A program made the position numbers and the translations under genes. DNA of 64,000 nt from Akkermansia muciniphila (GTDB lineage: Bacteria > Verrucomicrobiota > Verrucomicrobiia > Verrucomicrobiales > Akkermansiaceae): contig SFDX01000016.1 in the NCBI GenBank assembly GCA_004557455.1, forward strand, positions 1-64,000, given 5' to 3'. The notes beneath the pieces are model-generated. The model did no database searches, was not told the origin of the DNA, and was given only the letters and a program-made list of their open reading frames with translations. Position 1 is the first letter of the stretch. Every line of letters begins with the position of its first letter. Below are positions 25,117-33,406 of the stretch, piece after piece.

Positions 25117-25291
25117 AGTGTACAGCATTTTGAATGCACCCCTTACCTTAAGCGTTGATAATCAACGAGTTTCGTGAGAAACGAAAGGAAGAAAGGGGTA
25201 AGACGGAGGAGCCGTGATTTTGCTGTTTTCTTTGATTTTCAAAGGAAAAACAGATTTAGTCTTGACTACAGCATTCAAAATGCTGTATACT
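25117..25291. promoter_or_regulatory. Putative invertible promoter segment between two divergent glycan genes
   Basis: Left arm 25117-25137 and right arm 25271-25291 are inverted copies with 20 of 21 identical positions (one C/T difference in TGTAYACT). They enclose 133 bp. Each arm has an internal inverted repeat (GCATT/AATGC) and ends in a -10-like TATACT or TACACT pointing outward. The only good -35 box, TTGACT at 25262-25267, lies inside the segment beside the right arm. Inversion would move it 18 bp from the left TACACT box. The promoter would then drive the minus-strand glycosyltransferase instead of the epimerase. Inversion is inferred; no recombinase gene is in the window. Confidence 0.65.
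25262..25291 (+). promoter_or_regulatory. Promoter currently facing the epimerase gene
   Basis: TTGACT (25262-25267), an 18-bp spacer filled by the arm's internal palindrome, and TATACT (25286-25291). The epimerase ATG at 25301 follows 9 bp later. Confidence 0.75.
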
Positions 25292-25300
25292 CTTCCCCGT

Positions 25301-26290
25301 ATGAGAAAGGTAATCATTTTCGGAGCCGGAGGATTAATCGGGATGAACCTTTGTCGTTCGCTTTCTTCTGCCGGCATGGAGGTTATTCCAACTGTAAGGA
25401 GTAGTCGATATCATTCGCTTTATGAGCGTTTAGGGCTGGAGTTTAGGCTTATAGATATAACCGCGCGAAAAGATTTCAATAAATTGCCGGAATCCGGGGT
25501 TGATGTAGTAGTGCTTGCTGCCGCTTATCTACCGGCTGCGATGAAGGGATATCACCCGGAGCAGTACATAGAGAATAATACTTTGGGAGCTCTTAATGTT
25601 CTCGAGTATTGTCGCAGAGCTCATGTAAAACAGATTATTTATTTTCAATCACACAGCGATGTCAGTGGGCACTGGGGAAATGGCTTGATCGATCCATACA
25701 CACCGAAATCCGTTAATTATAATAATGACCATTCTGTATATGTGATATCTAAGATTGCAGCAGAGGAGTTGATTAAACATTATCACGCTGCATACGGCCT
25801 ATCATATTGCGTCCTTAGATGTCCTAATATATATGCGTGGCAACCAAGAGAATTCTACTATTACAATGGTGAGAAGAAGTACATCGCGTACAGAAAGCTT
25901 ATCCGGCAGGCTATAAATTCCGAGCCGATAGAGATTTGGGGTAATTGCAAGGTTAAGAGAGATATGGTTTATATCAAGGATCTTGAGCAGTTAGTTATAA
26001 AGTCGATCGAAAAGGAGGTGGATTCGTCTATTTATAATGTGTCAACTGGTGAGGGAACAACCTTGGAGGAGGAAATAAAAGCTATTGTCCGCGTATTCTG
26101 TCCTTCGAACTCGCCTTCGCCAATTATTTATCGCCCTGAAATATCTGTAATCGAGTCCAATCATCGATATAGCATTGATAATGCTGTAGAAGAAATAGGG
26201 TACGAGCCTCAGTTTGATTGCGAGGCAATGTTTCGCGATATGAAAAAGGAGATGGATTCACATTTCTGGGATTTTATTAAGGATGAATAG
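25301..26290 (+). CDS. NAD-dependent epimerase/dehydratase (extended SDR)
   Basis: 329 residues. The Rossmann motif MRKVIIFGAGGLIGMNLCRSL and the catalytic YVISKIAAEE (Tyr-x-x-x-Lys) with the preceding Ser-rich strand QSHSDVSG identify an extended short-chain dehydrogenase. It acts on a nucleotide sugar as 4-epimerase, dehydratase or reductase. Which one cannot be told. ATG 25301 starts the Rossmann motif; the in-frame codons upstream are promoter DNA. It is AT-rich, part of the glycan island, and alone on the plus strand between two minus-strand GT2 genes. Confidence 0.88.
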   Translation: MRKVIIFGAGGLIGMNLCRSLSSAGMEVIPTVRSSRYHSLYERLGLEFRLIDITARKDFNKLPESGVDVVVLAAAYLPAAMKGYHPEQYIENNTLGALNVLEYCRRAHVKQIIYFQSHSDVSGHWGNGLIDPYTPKSVNYNNDHSVYVISKIAAEELIKHYHAAYGLSYCVLRCPNIYAWQPREFYYYNGEKKYIAYRKLIRQAINSEPIEIWGNCKVKRDMVYIKDLEQLVIKSIEKEVDSSIYNVSTGEGTTLEEEIKAIVRVFCPSNSPSPIIYRPEISVIESNHRYSIDNAVEEIGYEPQFDCEAMFRDMKKEMDSHFWDFIKDE

Positions 26291-26412
26291 GTTTCTGTAG
26301 GAAACATATGGGTGGCACACCGGCTGGTGCCCACCGGCGTGCAGAGCAGGAGATAGGATAGCACAATGGGATGAGAAACGTAGATAACCTCGTGGCCGGA
26401 AGCTGTAGAGCT

Positions 26413-27351
26413 TCACTTCTGTGATATCTCTTCCTCGATAACGAAACGTGGCCTGCGCTTGGTTTCCATGAAGATGCGGCCGATATACTCTCCAAGAATA
26501 CCTATAAAGGCAAAGGTGAGACCGAAGAGGAATGTCATTGCAACAATGATGGAAGTCCAGCCCGGCGTCACTCCGCCGTAAAACCATCTTATTGTCAGGT
26601 AGCAGGCAAATATAATGCTCAATGCACAGAGGCCGAATCCGGAATATGTCGCAAAACGTATTGGTGCGAGTGAAAAGGACAAAATGGACGAGATTGCCAA
26701 GGAGAACATTTTGGAAATAGTATAGCCGGATTCACCCGCAAACCGTTCATCTCTATCAAGAGGGACACAAACATAATTGCTTCCTATGTAGTCAATCAGC
26801 CCAATAATGGTTGAGGTATTCTCTGTGAATTTTTTGAGTTCTTCTATAAGAGATCGCCTCATGGCGCGAAACCCACCCATGCGTGGTACCCTTCGAATGG
26901 AAGTTAACTTATTGCATATGCACTGGTATGTCTTTGAGGCTGTTTTTTTGAAAAAACTGTCTTTCCTGGTTTTCCATTGCGCCACAGCCATGACACATCG
27001 GTGTTCAAACATTGCATCAATGAGTTTACTGATGTACTCCGGAGGATCTTGAAGATCCGAGTCCATAACGACTATGACGTCTCCGGAGGTCTCGAAAAGT
27101 CCCGCAGCAATAGCTCCCTGTTGTCCGAAGTTTCTCGCGAGGTTAATGCCGATAATATGCCTATTGAGTGAGCATTGTTTTTTGATACGAGCCCATGAGG
27201 CGTCTTTACTGCCATCGTTCACAAGGATGATTTCGTATGTGTCCTTAATTTGCTCACATACTGCGACCAATCTGCGGATTAGCTCGTCAATGACCTCCTC
27301 GTCGTTATATACGGGTATGACAACTGATAAGCTGTTAAATGTTTCTGTCAT
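26413..27351 (-). CDS. GT2 polyprenyl-phosphate glycosyltransferase (GtrB/ArnC-like)
   Basis: 312 residues. SVVIPVYNDEEVIDELI, ILVNDGSKDASW, LARNFGQQGAI and VVMDSDLQDPPEY form the GT-A site. Two C-terminal membrane helices end in GILGEYIGRIFMETKRRP, a typical GtrB ending. It is a paralogue of the 24145-25071 enzyme in architecture but clearly diverged, so a different sugar is likely. Its start overlaps the stop of the flippase-like gene by 4 bp. The 26291-26412 gap holds no gene, only GC-rich inverted motifs around 26310-26340. Confidence 0.9.
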   Translation of the reverse strand: MTETFNSLSVVIPVYNDEEVIDELIRRLVAVCEQIKDTYEIILVNDGSKDASWARIKKQCSLNRHIIGINLARNFGQQGAIAAGLFETSGDVIVVMDSDLQDPPEYISKLIDAMFEHRCVMAVAQWKTRKDSFFKKTASKTYQCICNKLTSIRRVPRMGGFRAMRRSLIEELKKFTENTSTIIGLIDYIGSNYVCVPLDRDERFAGESGYTISKMFSLAISSILSFSLAPIRFATYSGFGLCALSIIFACYLTIRWFYGGVTPGWTSIIVAMTFLFGLTFAFIGILGEYIGRIFMETKRRPRFVIEEEISQK

Positions 27352-28307
27352 TTTTTCAGCGCGATGTAAGTGTTTTTATTTGAGATGATCCAAATCAGCC
27401 CTCCGAATAATGATGGGGCAATTCCTGTTAAAAAGTAGTAAGTCAGAGATACAGTAAGCGCAACAGGAGGGGTAATACCCATCTTACAGTAAAAGTACAC
27501 GAAGAAACCTTCTCTGATGCCGAAACCTGCAATGGTTACGGGAATCATGGTTAAGATAGCGATGAGGGGAAAAAGGGCCAGATGTTCATAAAAGGGCATG
27601 AAGCAGCCGCAGGCACAGAAGAGAAGGTAAACAATCAGAACGGTGGAGAGTTGAAAGCCGGCGATGAAAAAGATAGATGAGAGAATGACCTTTCGGTATG
27701 GGAAGGTAATCATGGAACGATGAACCTTCTCCAAGTAATCAATAGCCTTGTTGATGAAGTCGAAGCGTGTACGACGCCCTACATAAAGTCGGTATCCCCA
27801 TGGTGTGCAAACAGCGATGACTGCTGCAAATGTGAGGAGGGCTGAGGCAGAAATCAAAACTGCACAGGTACATACATCGCCGTGCTCTGCGGCAAAGGGC
27901 AGAGAAGACAGACTGAACAGAATAAGAAGAATCAGACCGAACATACGCTCAATGAGAACCGTGCTTCCGGCCCGGCCTCTTTTTTCCGGGTGGCGCCTTT
28001 CGATTTGGTAAATCCTGAACACGTCTTGTCCTTGCGCGGAGGGTAGAATCATGCCGTGAAACTGCGCAATGTAATTGATTGTGAACAGAGTCGAAAATTT
28101 CTCTCTGATGCCGACCATCCCCAAGAACAGTTTCCATCGATTAATGGAGAAGAGGGGCATTAAGGTGAATGGAATGAAGAAAGCTGCAGCAAGACAGCCT
28201 GGGTTCTTGACTGTAGCGAGCAGAGAATACAAATCAACATCCATGCGCAGAAAAATGATCGCAAGGATGGCGAGAGATATGATGATTCTGATAATCGTGT
28301 TTGACAT
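27348..28307 (-). CDS. Flippase-like / LPG-synthase-TM family membrane protein
   Basis: 319 residues with about 8 membrane helices. INRWKLFLGMVGI, the FHGMILPSAQGQDVFRIYQI segment and GFGIREGFFVYFY are typical of the UPF0104/AglD-like domain found in lipid flippases and in the membrane half of lysyl-phosphatidylglycerol synthase. No synthase domain is attached. Pairing with a GtrB-type GT2 by a 4-bp overlap suggests handling of a polyprenyl-phosphate sugar. ATG 28307 is chosen because the first helix begins right after it. Confidence 0.82.
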   Translation of the reverse strand: MSNTIIRIIISLAILAIIFLRMDVDLYSLLATVKNPGCLAAAFFIPFTLMPLFSINRWKLFLGMVGIREKFSTLFTINYIAQFHGMILPSAQGQDVFRIYQIERRHPEKRGRAGSTVLIERMFGLILLILFSLSSLPFAAEHGDVCTCAVLISASALLTFAAVIAVCTPWGYRLYVGRRTRFDFINKAIDYLEKVHRSMITFPYRKVILSSIFFIAGFQLSTVLIVYLLFCACGCFMPFYEHLALFPLIAILTMIPVTIAGFGIREGFFVYFYCKMGITPPVALTVSLTYYFLTGIAPSLFGGLIWIISNKNTYIALKK

Positions 28308-28345
28308 GATCGCTTCACAGCTCAATAGGAAGCACCGGGCACATG

Positions 28346-29497
28346 CTAGCACACATCGTCTGTGATGTCAACATCAATTCTTTTATCCGCTTGGTAAATA
28401 AAGTAACCTGCGCGATCCGCGCTGCGTGTGAGAGTTTTCAGTTCCTCAGGATGGATCTCACTACGACGGATAAAGGGATGATCTGCTGAGTGTTCAATTA
28501 TGTCCCTGACACCCCGTGTATTCGGAGTGTAGAACCATACGCCGGCATGCTTTCTTAGGGTGGTGTGTACACCTGAAAATGATCCAAGCGCGATTTCAAT
28601 TACCCCTCTCAGGAAGTCGTAGCCGGTGGAGAGGCAAACGAGGTCAGAACCAATAAAATCACCACCCATTCGAGAGCCGATTTCTGTAATATAGACCTTG
28701 CCTGTTGTATCTATCATCAACTCGGAGTGAGATGCCCCATAGCGTATGCCGAGAGCTTTGACGCCCTCGGTAGCCTGTCGCACTGCTACATCGAGAATTT
28801 CTTTGGGAAGAAGGCACGGCTGGTGCTGTCCTATTTCAACATAATGAGGAGGACCGGTAGTCACCTTATCGGTGACAGCGAGAAGATGATATTCCCCTTG
28901 CCATGATATTCCCTCTATGCTGATTTCATGAGCAATATCGATGTGTTTCTCTATAATGGCTTCGTGACTGAAGGAGGCGTTGAGTGCCGTTTCTGCTGCA
29001 GGAAATAGGTCGGATTCATCGTTGACCTTAGTGACCCCCATACTTCCGGAGCGGTCGCATGGTTTAATGATGAGAGGATATGAGAGTATTTGTGAAGCTC
29101 TGACAGCATCTTGAGGGGTGCGAATCTTCAGGAAAGGCGGGCAGGAGCACCCTGCATCGGAGAGGGCCTCTCTCATGGCGAATTTATTGGTCGAGATCTG
29201 TCCGGAATGGAGGCTATTGCCGATGAGGCCTATTTCATGTGCGATGTAATTAACAGTGGGAACTGCTACATCTGAGGCAATGGTGCAAATTCCGTCAATG
29301 GACTCTTTCCTGCAGATGTCCAAAATATACTCTTTTTCCGTGATGGAGACATCAAAAAAATTCGAACAATGAGATTGGCAGACAGCGCCATCTCGCCACG
29401 CGAAGCACAAAGTTCGTATTCCCATTTCCGCAGCCTTCAGGACTAAAGGGAGTTGCAGGTAGCTTGCTCCGATGATTGCCAGAGTTTTATTTCTCAT
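28346..29497 (-). CDS. ATP-grasp ligase
   Basis: 383 residues. It has an N-terminal Rossmann-like preATP-grasp domain (KTLAIIGASYLQLPLVLKA) and an ATP-grasp core with YPLIIKPCDRSGSMGVTKV, EISIEGISWQGEYH and the metal-binding YITEIGSRMGGDF. The family couples a carboxylate to an amine or thiol through acyl phosphate. Here the substrate is unknown, perhaps an amino acid added to a sugar. It is the first gene of a minus-strand operon with the flippase-like and GT2 genes. Confidence 0.87.
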   Translation of the reverse strand: MRNKTLAIIGASYLQLPLVLKAAEMGIRTLCFAWRDGAVCQSHCSNFFDVSITEKEYILDICRKESIDGICTIASDVAVPTVNYIAHEIGLIGNSLHSGQISTNKFAMREALSDAGCSCPPFLKIRTPQDAVRASQILSYPLIIKPCDRSGSMGVTKVNDESDLFPAAETALNASFSHEAIIEKHIDIAHEISIEGISWQGEYHLLAVTDKVTTGPPHYVEIGQHQPCLLPKEILDVAVRQATEGVKALGIRYGASHSELMIDTTGKVYITEIGSRMGGDFIGSDLVCLSTGYDFLRGVIEIALGSFSGVHTTLRKHAGVWFYTPNTRGVRDIIEHSADHPFIRRSEIHPEELKTLTRSADRAGYFIYQADKRIDVDITDDVC

Positions 29498-29552
29498 GAT
29501 GAAACTTTCCTATACTTTGTATCCGCCTGAGTGCTGCGGTATGTGCACGGGC

Positions 29553-29581
29553 ATGATAGCAAACAGCGGAGGAAAAATCAA
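29553..29581 (-). promoter_or_regulatory. Promoter of the ATP-grasp/flippase/GT2 operon
   Basis: Minus strand TTGATT (29581-29576), a 17-bp spacer and TATCAT (29558-29553), about 50 bases of leader before the ATG at 29497. Confidence 0.72.
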
Positions 29582-29645
29582 GCACAATGAGGGTCAAATC
29601 GGATTTTTCGGGGTGGGGTGGTTGCGAGTATGCCTCAAATTAGGG

Positions 29646-29674
29646 TTGCCGAGAGGGGGGGGGTATGGTATCAT
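29646..29674 (+). promoter_or_regulatory. Promoter of the hydrolase/OmpA/HAD operon
   Basis: TTGCCG (29646-29651), a 17-bp spacer and TATCAT (29669-29674), 12 bp before the ATG at 29687. Confidence 0.68.
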
Positions 29675-29686
29675 AGGCGCGCTGCG

Positions 29687-30799
29687 ATGAGAGGTTTTAC
29701 ATGGAAGAAAGCACTGTTCGTTACCATACTGGTCGGTATGGTGTATGGGGGTGTGCACATGTATTTCTACATCAATGACTTGGTGCAGCCGGTGTTGATG
29801 CCTGTGAACCAGGAATATGCGGGGTATGCTAATTTGCCGCAGAAGAAGCTGGGGTTGAAGTTGGAGCCTTTTGTGTTCCGGGGCTGGGACGGCGGGGATG
29901 TTCAGGCTGTGGTGGTGACGAAGGAAGGGGAGGAGTCACCCCGGCAGAGTGCGGTTACGTTTGACTTGAATCGCAAGCCGGCGGAGAACCTCGGTATTAT
30001 CGAGTATGTGTTAGTTTGTGTCAACTGGGACCACGGGGTGCTTTCCGCTCTGCCGCTGGCGGAGTCGCTGACGGCTGCGGGGTTGACCTGTGTACTCTGG
30101 GATCCGAGAGGGGTAGGGGATAGGAGGGTGAATTGTACTCATGGTTTGAAGGAGAGTGCCGATGTGCCCCTGCTGTTAGACGCGCTGAAGGTGACGCCCG
30201 GCAAGTATGTAGTCGGAGTGGGGCAGGGGTACGGGGCCGGACTTTTGTTACAGGCTGCTGCACAGGAGCCCCGCATCCGCGGTTTGGTAAGCATCGACTC
30301 TATGGCCTCGCTGCGTCTTTCCGTCGAGCGTACTCTGCCCAAGGCTCCTCTCAAGTCCCTGACGTTGGCGCTGATGGACCTGAAGATTAACAGCAGCGTG
30401 GGTTTTGAGTGTTTTGATGTAGCACCCATTGAGAGCGCCTCGCGTCTGAGCCGTGATGTGCCCGTGCTGGTGGTCAACATGGTCCGCAACTCCCCCGTGA
30501 GCACCCTGCATGATGCGGTTGCCATCTACCGCCAACTGCCCAGCGATGTGCGTGAGGTATGGACCCTGCGCTGCCCCGGTGACCGTCCGGGAGCGGAACA
30601 GCGCGAGGTGGTGTACACCAGCGGACAAGGCGAAAAGATGCGCTCCCGCACGGTGGGGGTGCACCTGGAGAGAGACGAGGAAAGCACCGTTCTCGGCATC
30701 ATTCATTGGCTGGACGGTGTGATGGTACCAGCTTGGAACTCTCGCCCGCTCAATGAGCCGGAGCGACCTAATTTACGAACCGATATCGGTGATGAATAA
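29687..30799 (+). CDS. Membrane-anchored alpha/beta-hydrolase-fold protein, probably inactive
   Basis: 370 residues. An uncleaved N-terminal anchor (residues 9-28) precedes an alpha/beta hydrolase fold (YVLVCVNWDHG, TCVLWDPRGVGDRR, then the nucleophile elbow). The elbow reads VVGVGQGYGAG, so the catalytic position of G-x-S-x-G is Gly179. No Ser, Cys or Asp nucleophile is present there. This suggests a pseudoenzyme or a much altered active site. The ATG at 29687 begins the anchor. Its last codons overlap the start of the OmpA-type gene, so the two are translationally coupled. Confidence 0.72.
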   Translation: MRGFTWKKALFVTILVGMVYGGVHMYFYINDLVQPVLMPVNQEYAGYANLPQKKLGLKLEPFVFRGWDGGDVQAVVVTKEGEESPRQSAVTFDLNRKPAENLGIIEYVLVCVNWDHGVLSALPLAESLTAAGLTCVLWDPRGVGDRRVNCTHGLKESADVPLLLDALKVTPGKYVVGVGQGYGAGLLLQAAAQEPRIRGLVSIDSMASLRLSVERTLPKAPLKSLTLALMDLKINSSVGFECFDVAPIESASRLSRDVPVLVVNMVRNSPVSTLHDAVAIYRQLPSDVREVWTLRCPGDRPGAEQREVVYTSGQGEKMRSRTVGVHLERDEESTVLGIIHWLDGVMVPAWNSRPLNEPERPNLRTDIGDE

Positions 30800-32195
30800 G
30801 CAAGAAACGACGAAAGAAGAACTTCCTAACGGCGCCTCGATTGCCCTGCAAGCCGGCAACCGCCGACGCACCGGTTTTACCTTGGCTCGGCGACGCGATG
30901 CCGTGCCGTTGGTATCCGGTGCTGCCGTAGCGGCCTGCCTGTTGCATGTTGCTGTCTATCTTTTCTTCCCGGACATTCTGCGCTGGGAGTTCGGCGACCC
31001 GGAGAGCCATCGCGTGGAAGACGAAGACACCACACGCGTCTTCGTGCGCCCCAAGGAAGACCGGGATGTAGAGGAAGCTCCCGATGAGACCGAGACGACA
31101 GAAGAAATTACCCAAGCCCCGGAGGAGAAACCCGAGGAGCCTGAGGAAATCGACATCATCGACATGCAGCTCGAGGAGCTGACCATGGCCCCCGGCCAGA
31201 CGAGCCTGCCCATGCCCACGCCCATCGTGAAAGAGGACACAGCCGTACAAGCCCCGGATATTCTCCCTGCCGCCTTGGCAGCCGATGCCATTCCCGTTGA
31301 AGCCGTACCGGTGGAAGCCATTCGCGTGGCAGACCCCACTCCTGTGAACGCGAATGCCGTGGTCGTGAACGCCGACCCCGCCTTGGATGCGACCCAGGAT
31401 ACCGAGGACCAGCGCGATGCCGACCTGCGCAACGAAGCCAAGGCAGGCAAGGGCGAGCTGCCGGCGGATACGCGCAGCCTCTCCGAGTTGATCGGGATGG
31501 AGAACCTCGGCGCGTCCTCCGGCGTTGCCCGACTGGGCACGGATGTGCTTTTCGAGTTCAACCAATGCCGCCTGCGCAACTCCGCCCGCGTGACCTTGCT
31601 GCAGCTTGCCGCACTCATCCAAAAGAACCCGAACACCAACTTCGTCATCGAAGGGCACACGGACGGCATCGGCGGGGATGAGTACAATGCGCTGCTCTCC
31701 CTGCAGCGTGCGGCGGCTGTGCGTGAATGGCTCAAGAAGAACCACGTACCCATTAAGCATGTATACCTGCGCGGCAGCGGCAGCAAGTTCCCCCTGGTCA
31801 GCACCAAAGGCAGCAAGGAGGAGCAGAGCATGAACCGCCGTGTGGAGGTGCACATGCGCAAGAGCTCGGAGAAGATGCCCACCGGTTGCGTGGACAGCAG
31901 CAAGGCGGTCGATATGACCAAGAGTATCAACGAACAGCTTGCTGCCGGAGTGCGCCCGCCGACCGTCGGTAATGACGCGGCGGCCCCCAAGGGCAAGGCT
32001 GCTCCCAAGCCCGCCCTCAAGCCGGCGGCGCCTGCCAAACCCGAGCTCCCGCGCGAGAACACCGCAGATATCCCCGCCCCCGTGGTGGAGCCGGCTGAGA
32101 AGCCTGCTGCCCCCTCGGGGTCGTCCAAAAACAAGGACACCAAGCCCGCCTCCTCCGGCCGAGGCAAAGGCACCACCGGTCATGGAAGGCGTTAA
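30792..32195 (+). CDS. Inner-membrane-anchored OmpA/MotB-domain protein
   Basis: 467 residues. A cytoplasmic N-terminus with basic residues precedes one membrane helix near residues 47-65 (LVSGAAVAACLLHVAVYLFF). Then comes an acidic, Pro/Glu-rich linker of about 150 residues. The OmpA peptidoglycan-binding domain is at roughly 250-365 (LGTDVLFEFNQCRLRNSA, VIEGHTDGIGGDEYNALLS, NRRVEVHM). The C-terminal 80 residues are Pro/Ala/Lys-rich and disordered. It likely ties the membrane to peptidoglycan. ATG 30792 is chosen because it overlaps the hydrolase stop (ATGAATAA). Confidence 0.85.
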   Translation: MNKQETTKEELPNGASIALQAGNRRRTGFTLARRRDAVPLVSGAAVAACLLHVAVYLFFPDILRWEFGDPESHRVEDEDTTRVFVRPKEDRDVEEAPDETETTEEITQAPEEKPEEPEEIDIIDMQLEELTMAPGQTSLPMPTPIVKEDTAVQAPDILPAALAADAIPVEAVPVEAIRVADPTPVNANAVVVNADPALDATQDTEDQRDADLRNEAKAGKGELPADTRSLSELIGMENLGASSGVARLGTDVLFEFNQCRLRNSARVTLLQLAALIQKNPNTNFVIEGHTDGIGGDEYNALLSLQRAAAVREWLKKNHVPIKHVYLRGSGSKFPLVSTKGSKEEQSMNRRVEVHMRKSSEKMPTGCVDSSKAVDMTKSINEQLAAGVRPPTVGNDAAAPKGKAAPKPALKPAAPAKPELPRENTADIPAPVVEPAEKPAAPSGSSKNKDTKPASSGRGKGTTGHGRR

Positions 32196-33027
32196 GGAGG
32201 GAGACCCCGTACCCGGGAAGGCCCTGCCGACGGTCGGGGCCTGCCGTTGGCTGATTTCTCTGGACTACGACGGCACCCTGCGCGGCCCCGCAGAGCCCTC
32301 ACTCGACCCCGCCTTCTTCGAGATGATGCGTGCTTGGCGTCCTCTGGGGATACGCTGGGGAATCAACACCGGTAGGAGCCTGCCCTACCTTCTGGCGGAC
32401 TACCTGCCCCGAGCCCCCTTCTTGCCGGACTTCATCTGTACCTGTGAGCGTTACAGCTACTTGGCGGATGCAACGGGGCGACTGCTTCCGGCGGAGCAGC
32501 ATAATGCGGAGAGCCGGGAGGCCAACCTGAACCTGCGCGCCCGTCTGCGGCAGCCCCTGGCAGAGCTGGCTGAGATTCTCCGCACGCAGCACCCCGAGTT
32601 GCACTGGGAGTTCTCCGCCACGGATCCGCTTTCCATTGAAGCCGAGGACGCAGCCGCCATGGAGGTGATCGCGCCCCTGCCGGAGCGCTTGGCTGCGCAG
32701 CACCCCGGGGTGGCCGTGCAACGCGCCGGACGCTACCTGCGCTTCTGCGACGCCCGCTTCAACAAAGGAACCGCCTTGGCCTATGTGACCCGAGCATGGG
32801 AAGTCCCCGCTCAGCGCCTTGTCCTGATGGGAGATGCACACAACGACTTGGACGCCTTCCGCTCCTTCCCCGGTGCCTTCTGTGCCGCCCCCGCCTCCGC
32901 CCATCCCGAGGTTTGCTCTTGGTTGAGCACACACGGCGGCTACGTTTCTCCCCAAGATGGGGTGACTGAGGCCCTCCGAACTTGGTTTGAGGTAAGAAAA
33001 TCTGTCCTACACCCAGATTTGGCTTGA
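32182..33027 (+). CDS. HAD-superfamily phosphatase (Cof/sucrose-phosphatase-like)
   Basis: 281 residues. Motif I is ISLDYDGTLRGP, motif II WGINTGRS, and motifs III and IV are the conserved Lys of FNKGTALAY and GDAHNDLDAF. The type IIB cap matches Cof-type sugar-phosphate phosphatases. ATG 32182 overlaps the 3' end of the OmpA-type gene by 14 bp. The substrate is unknown. The -35 box for the next gene lies inside its last codons. Confidence 0.85.
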   Translation: MEGVKEGDPVPGKALPTVGACRWLISLDYDGTLRGPAEPSLDPAFFEMMRAWRPLGIRWGINTGRSLPYLLADYLPRAPFLPDFICTCERYSYLADATGRLLPAEQHNAESREANLNLRARLRQPLAELAEILRTQHPELHWEFSATDPLSIEAEDAAAMEVIAPLPERLAAQHPGVAVQRAGRYLRFCDARFNKGTALAYVTRAWEVPAQRLVLMGDAHNDLDAFRSFPGAFCAAPASAHPEVCSWLSTHGGYVSPQDGVTEALRTWFEVRKSVLHPDLA

Positions 33028-33052
33028 CTTTGTGAGCAAAATATAGTTTCAT
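33024..33052 (+). promoter_or_regulatory. Candidate promoter of the small ribosomal protein gene
   Basis: TTGACT (33024-33029), a 17-bp spacer and TTTCAT (33047-33052). The leader would be about 64 bases. Confidence 0.45.
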
Positions 33053-33122
33053 ATTTCACCGCCATTTTATCCGGCGAACAATTCTCCTCTAAAGAGAACA
33101 ACAAACGACATCATAAACCATT

Positions 33123-33227
33123 ATGGGATCGCTTAAGAAGAGACGTAAGGCTAAAATCAACAAGCACAAGCGCAGCAAGCGCATGCGCCAGAACCGCCAC
33201 AAGAAGCGTTTGCGTTACAAGTCCTAA
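33123..33227 (+). CDS. AURKAIP1/COX24-type small ribosomal protein, 34 residues
   Basis: The 34-residue product starts MGSLKKRRKAKINKHKRSKR and ends RHKKRLRYKS. More than half of it is Lys/Arg. The MGSxKKRRKxKINKHKRxKR pattern is the COX24/mS38 signature, a small-subunit ribosomal protein also found in Bacteroidota and Verrucomicrobiota. It has its own candidate promoter and a strong terminator. It is easily missed because of its size. Confidence 0.85.
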   Translation: MGSLKKRRKAKINKHKRSKRMRQNRHKKRLRYKS

Positions 33228-33271
33228 GCTGCGCGCTTGGGCCGCGTCCGCAAAAGCGTCGCTGTTCTTTC

Positions 33272-33309
33272 ACGGCACTGTTTCCCTGCAACGGGAGCAG
33301 TGCCGTTTT
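33272..33309 (+). terminator. Terminator of the small ribosomal protein gene
   Basis: ACGGCACTG (33272-33280) pairs with CAGTGCCGT (33298-33306), followed by TTTT. An inner stem TCCC/GGGA extends it. Confidence 0.85.
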
Positions 33310-33345
33310 GAATTCCCCCCCCCTCCCGTGCCGCATGGGCGAATA

Positions 33346-33379
33346 CAGAAAAACCGCGCTCCCTCGGAAGGGGGCGCGG
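33346..33379 (-). terminator. Terminator of the acyl-CoA synthetase gene
   Basis: On the minus strand CCGCGCC (from 33379) pairs with the GCGCGG complement at 33354-33359 and is followed by TTTTTC. Confidence 0.75.
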
Positions 33380-33406
33380 CTTGCAGAAATTGCGGGGCAG
33401 GGGTGC

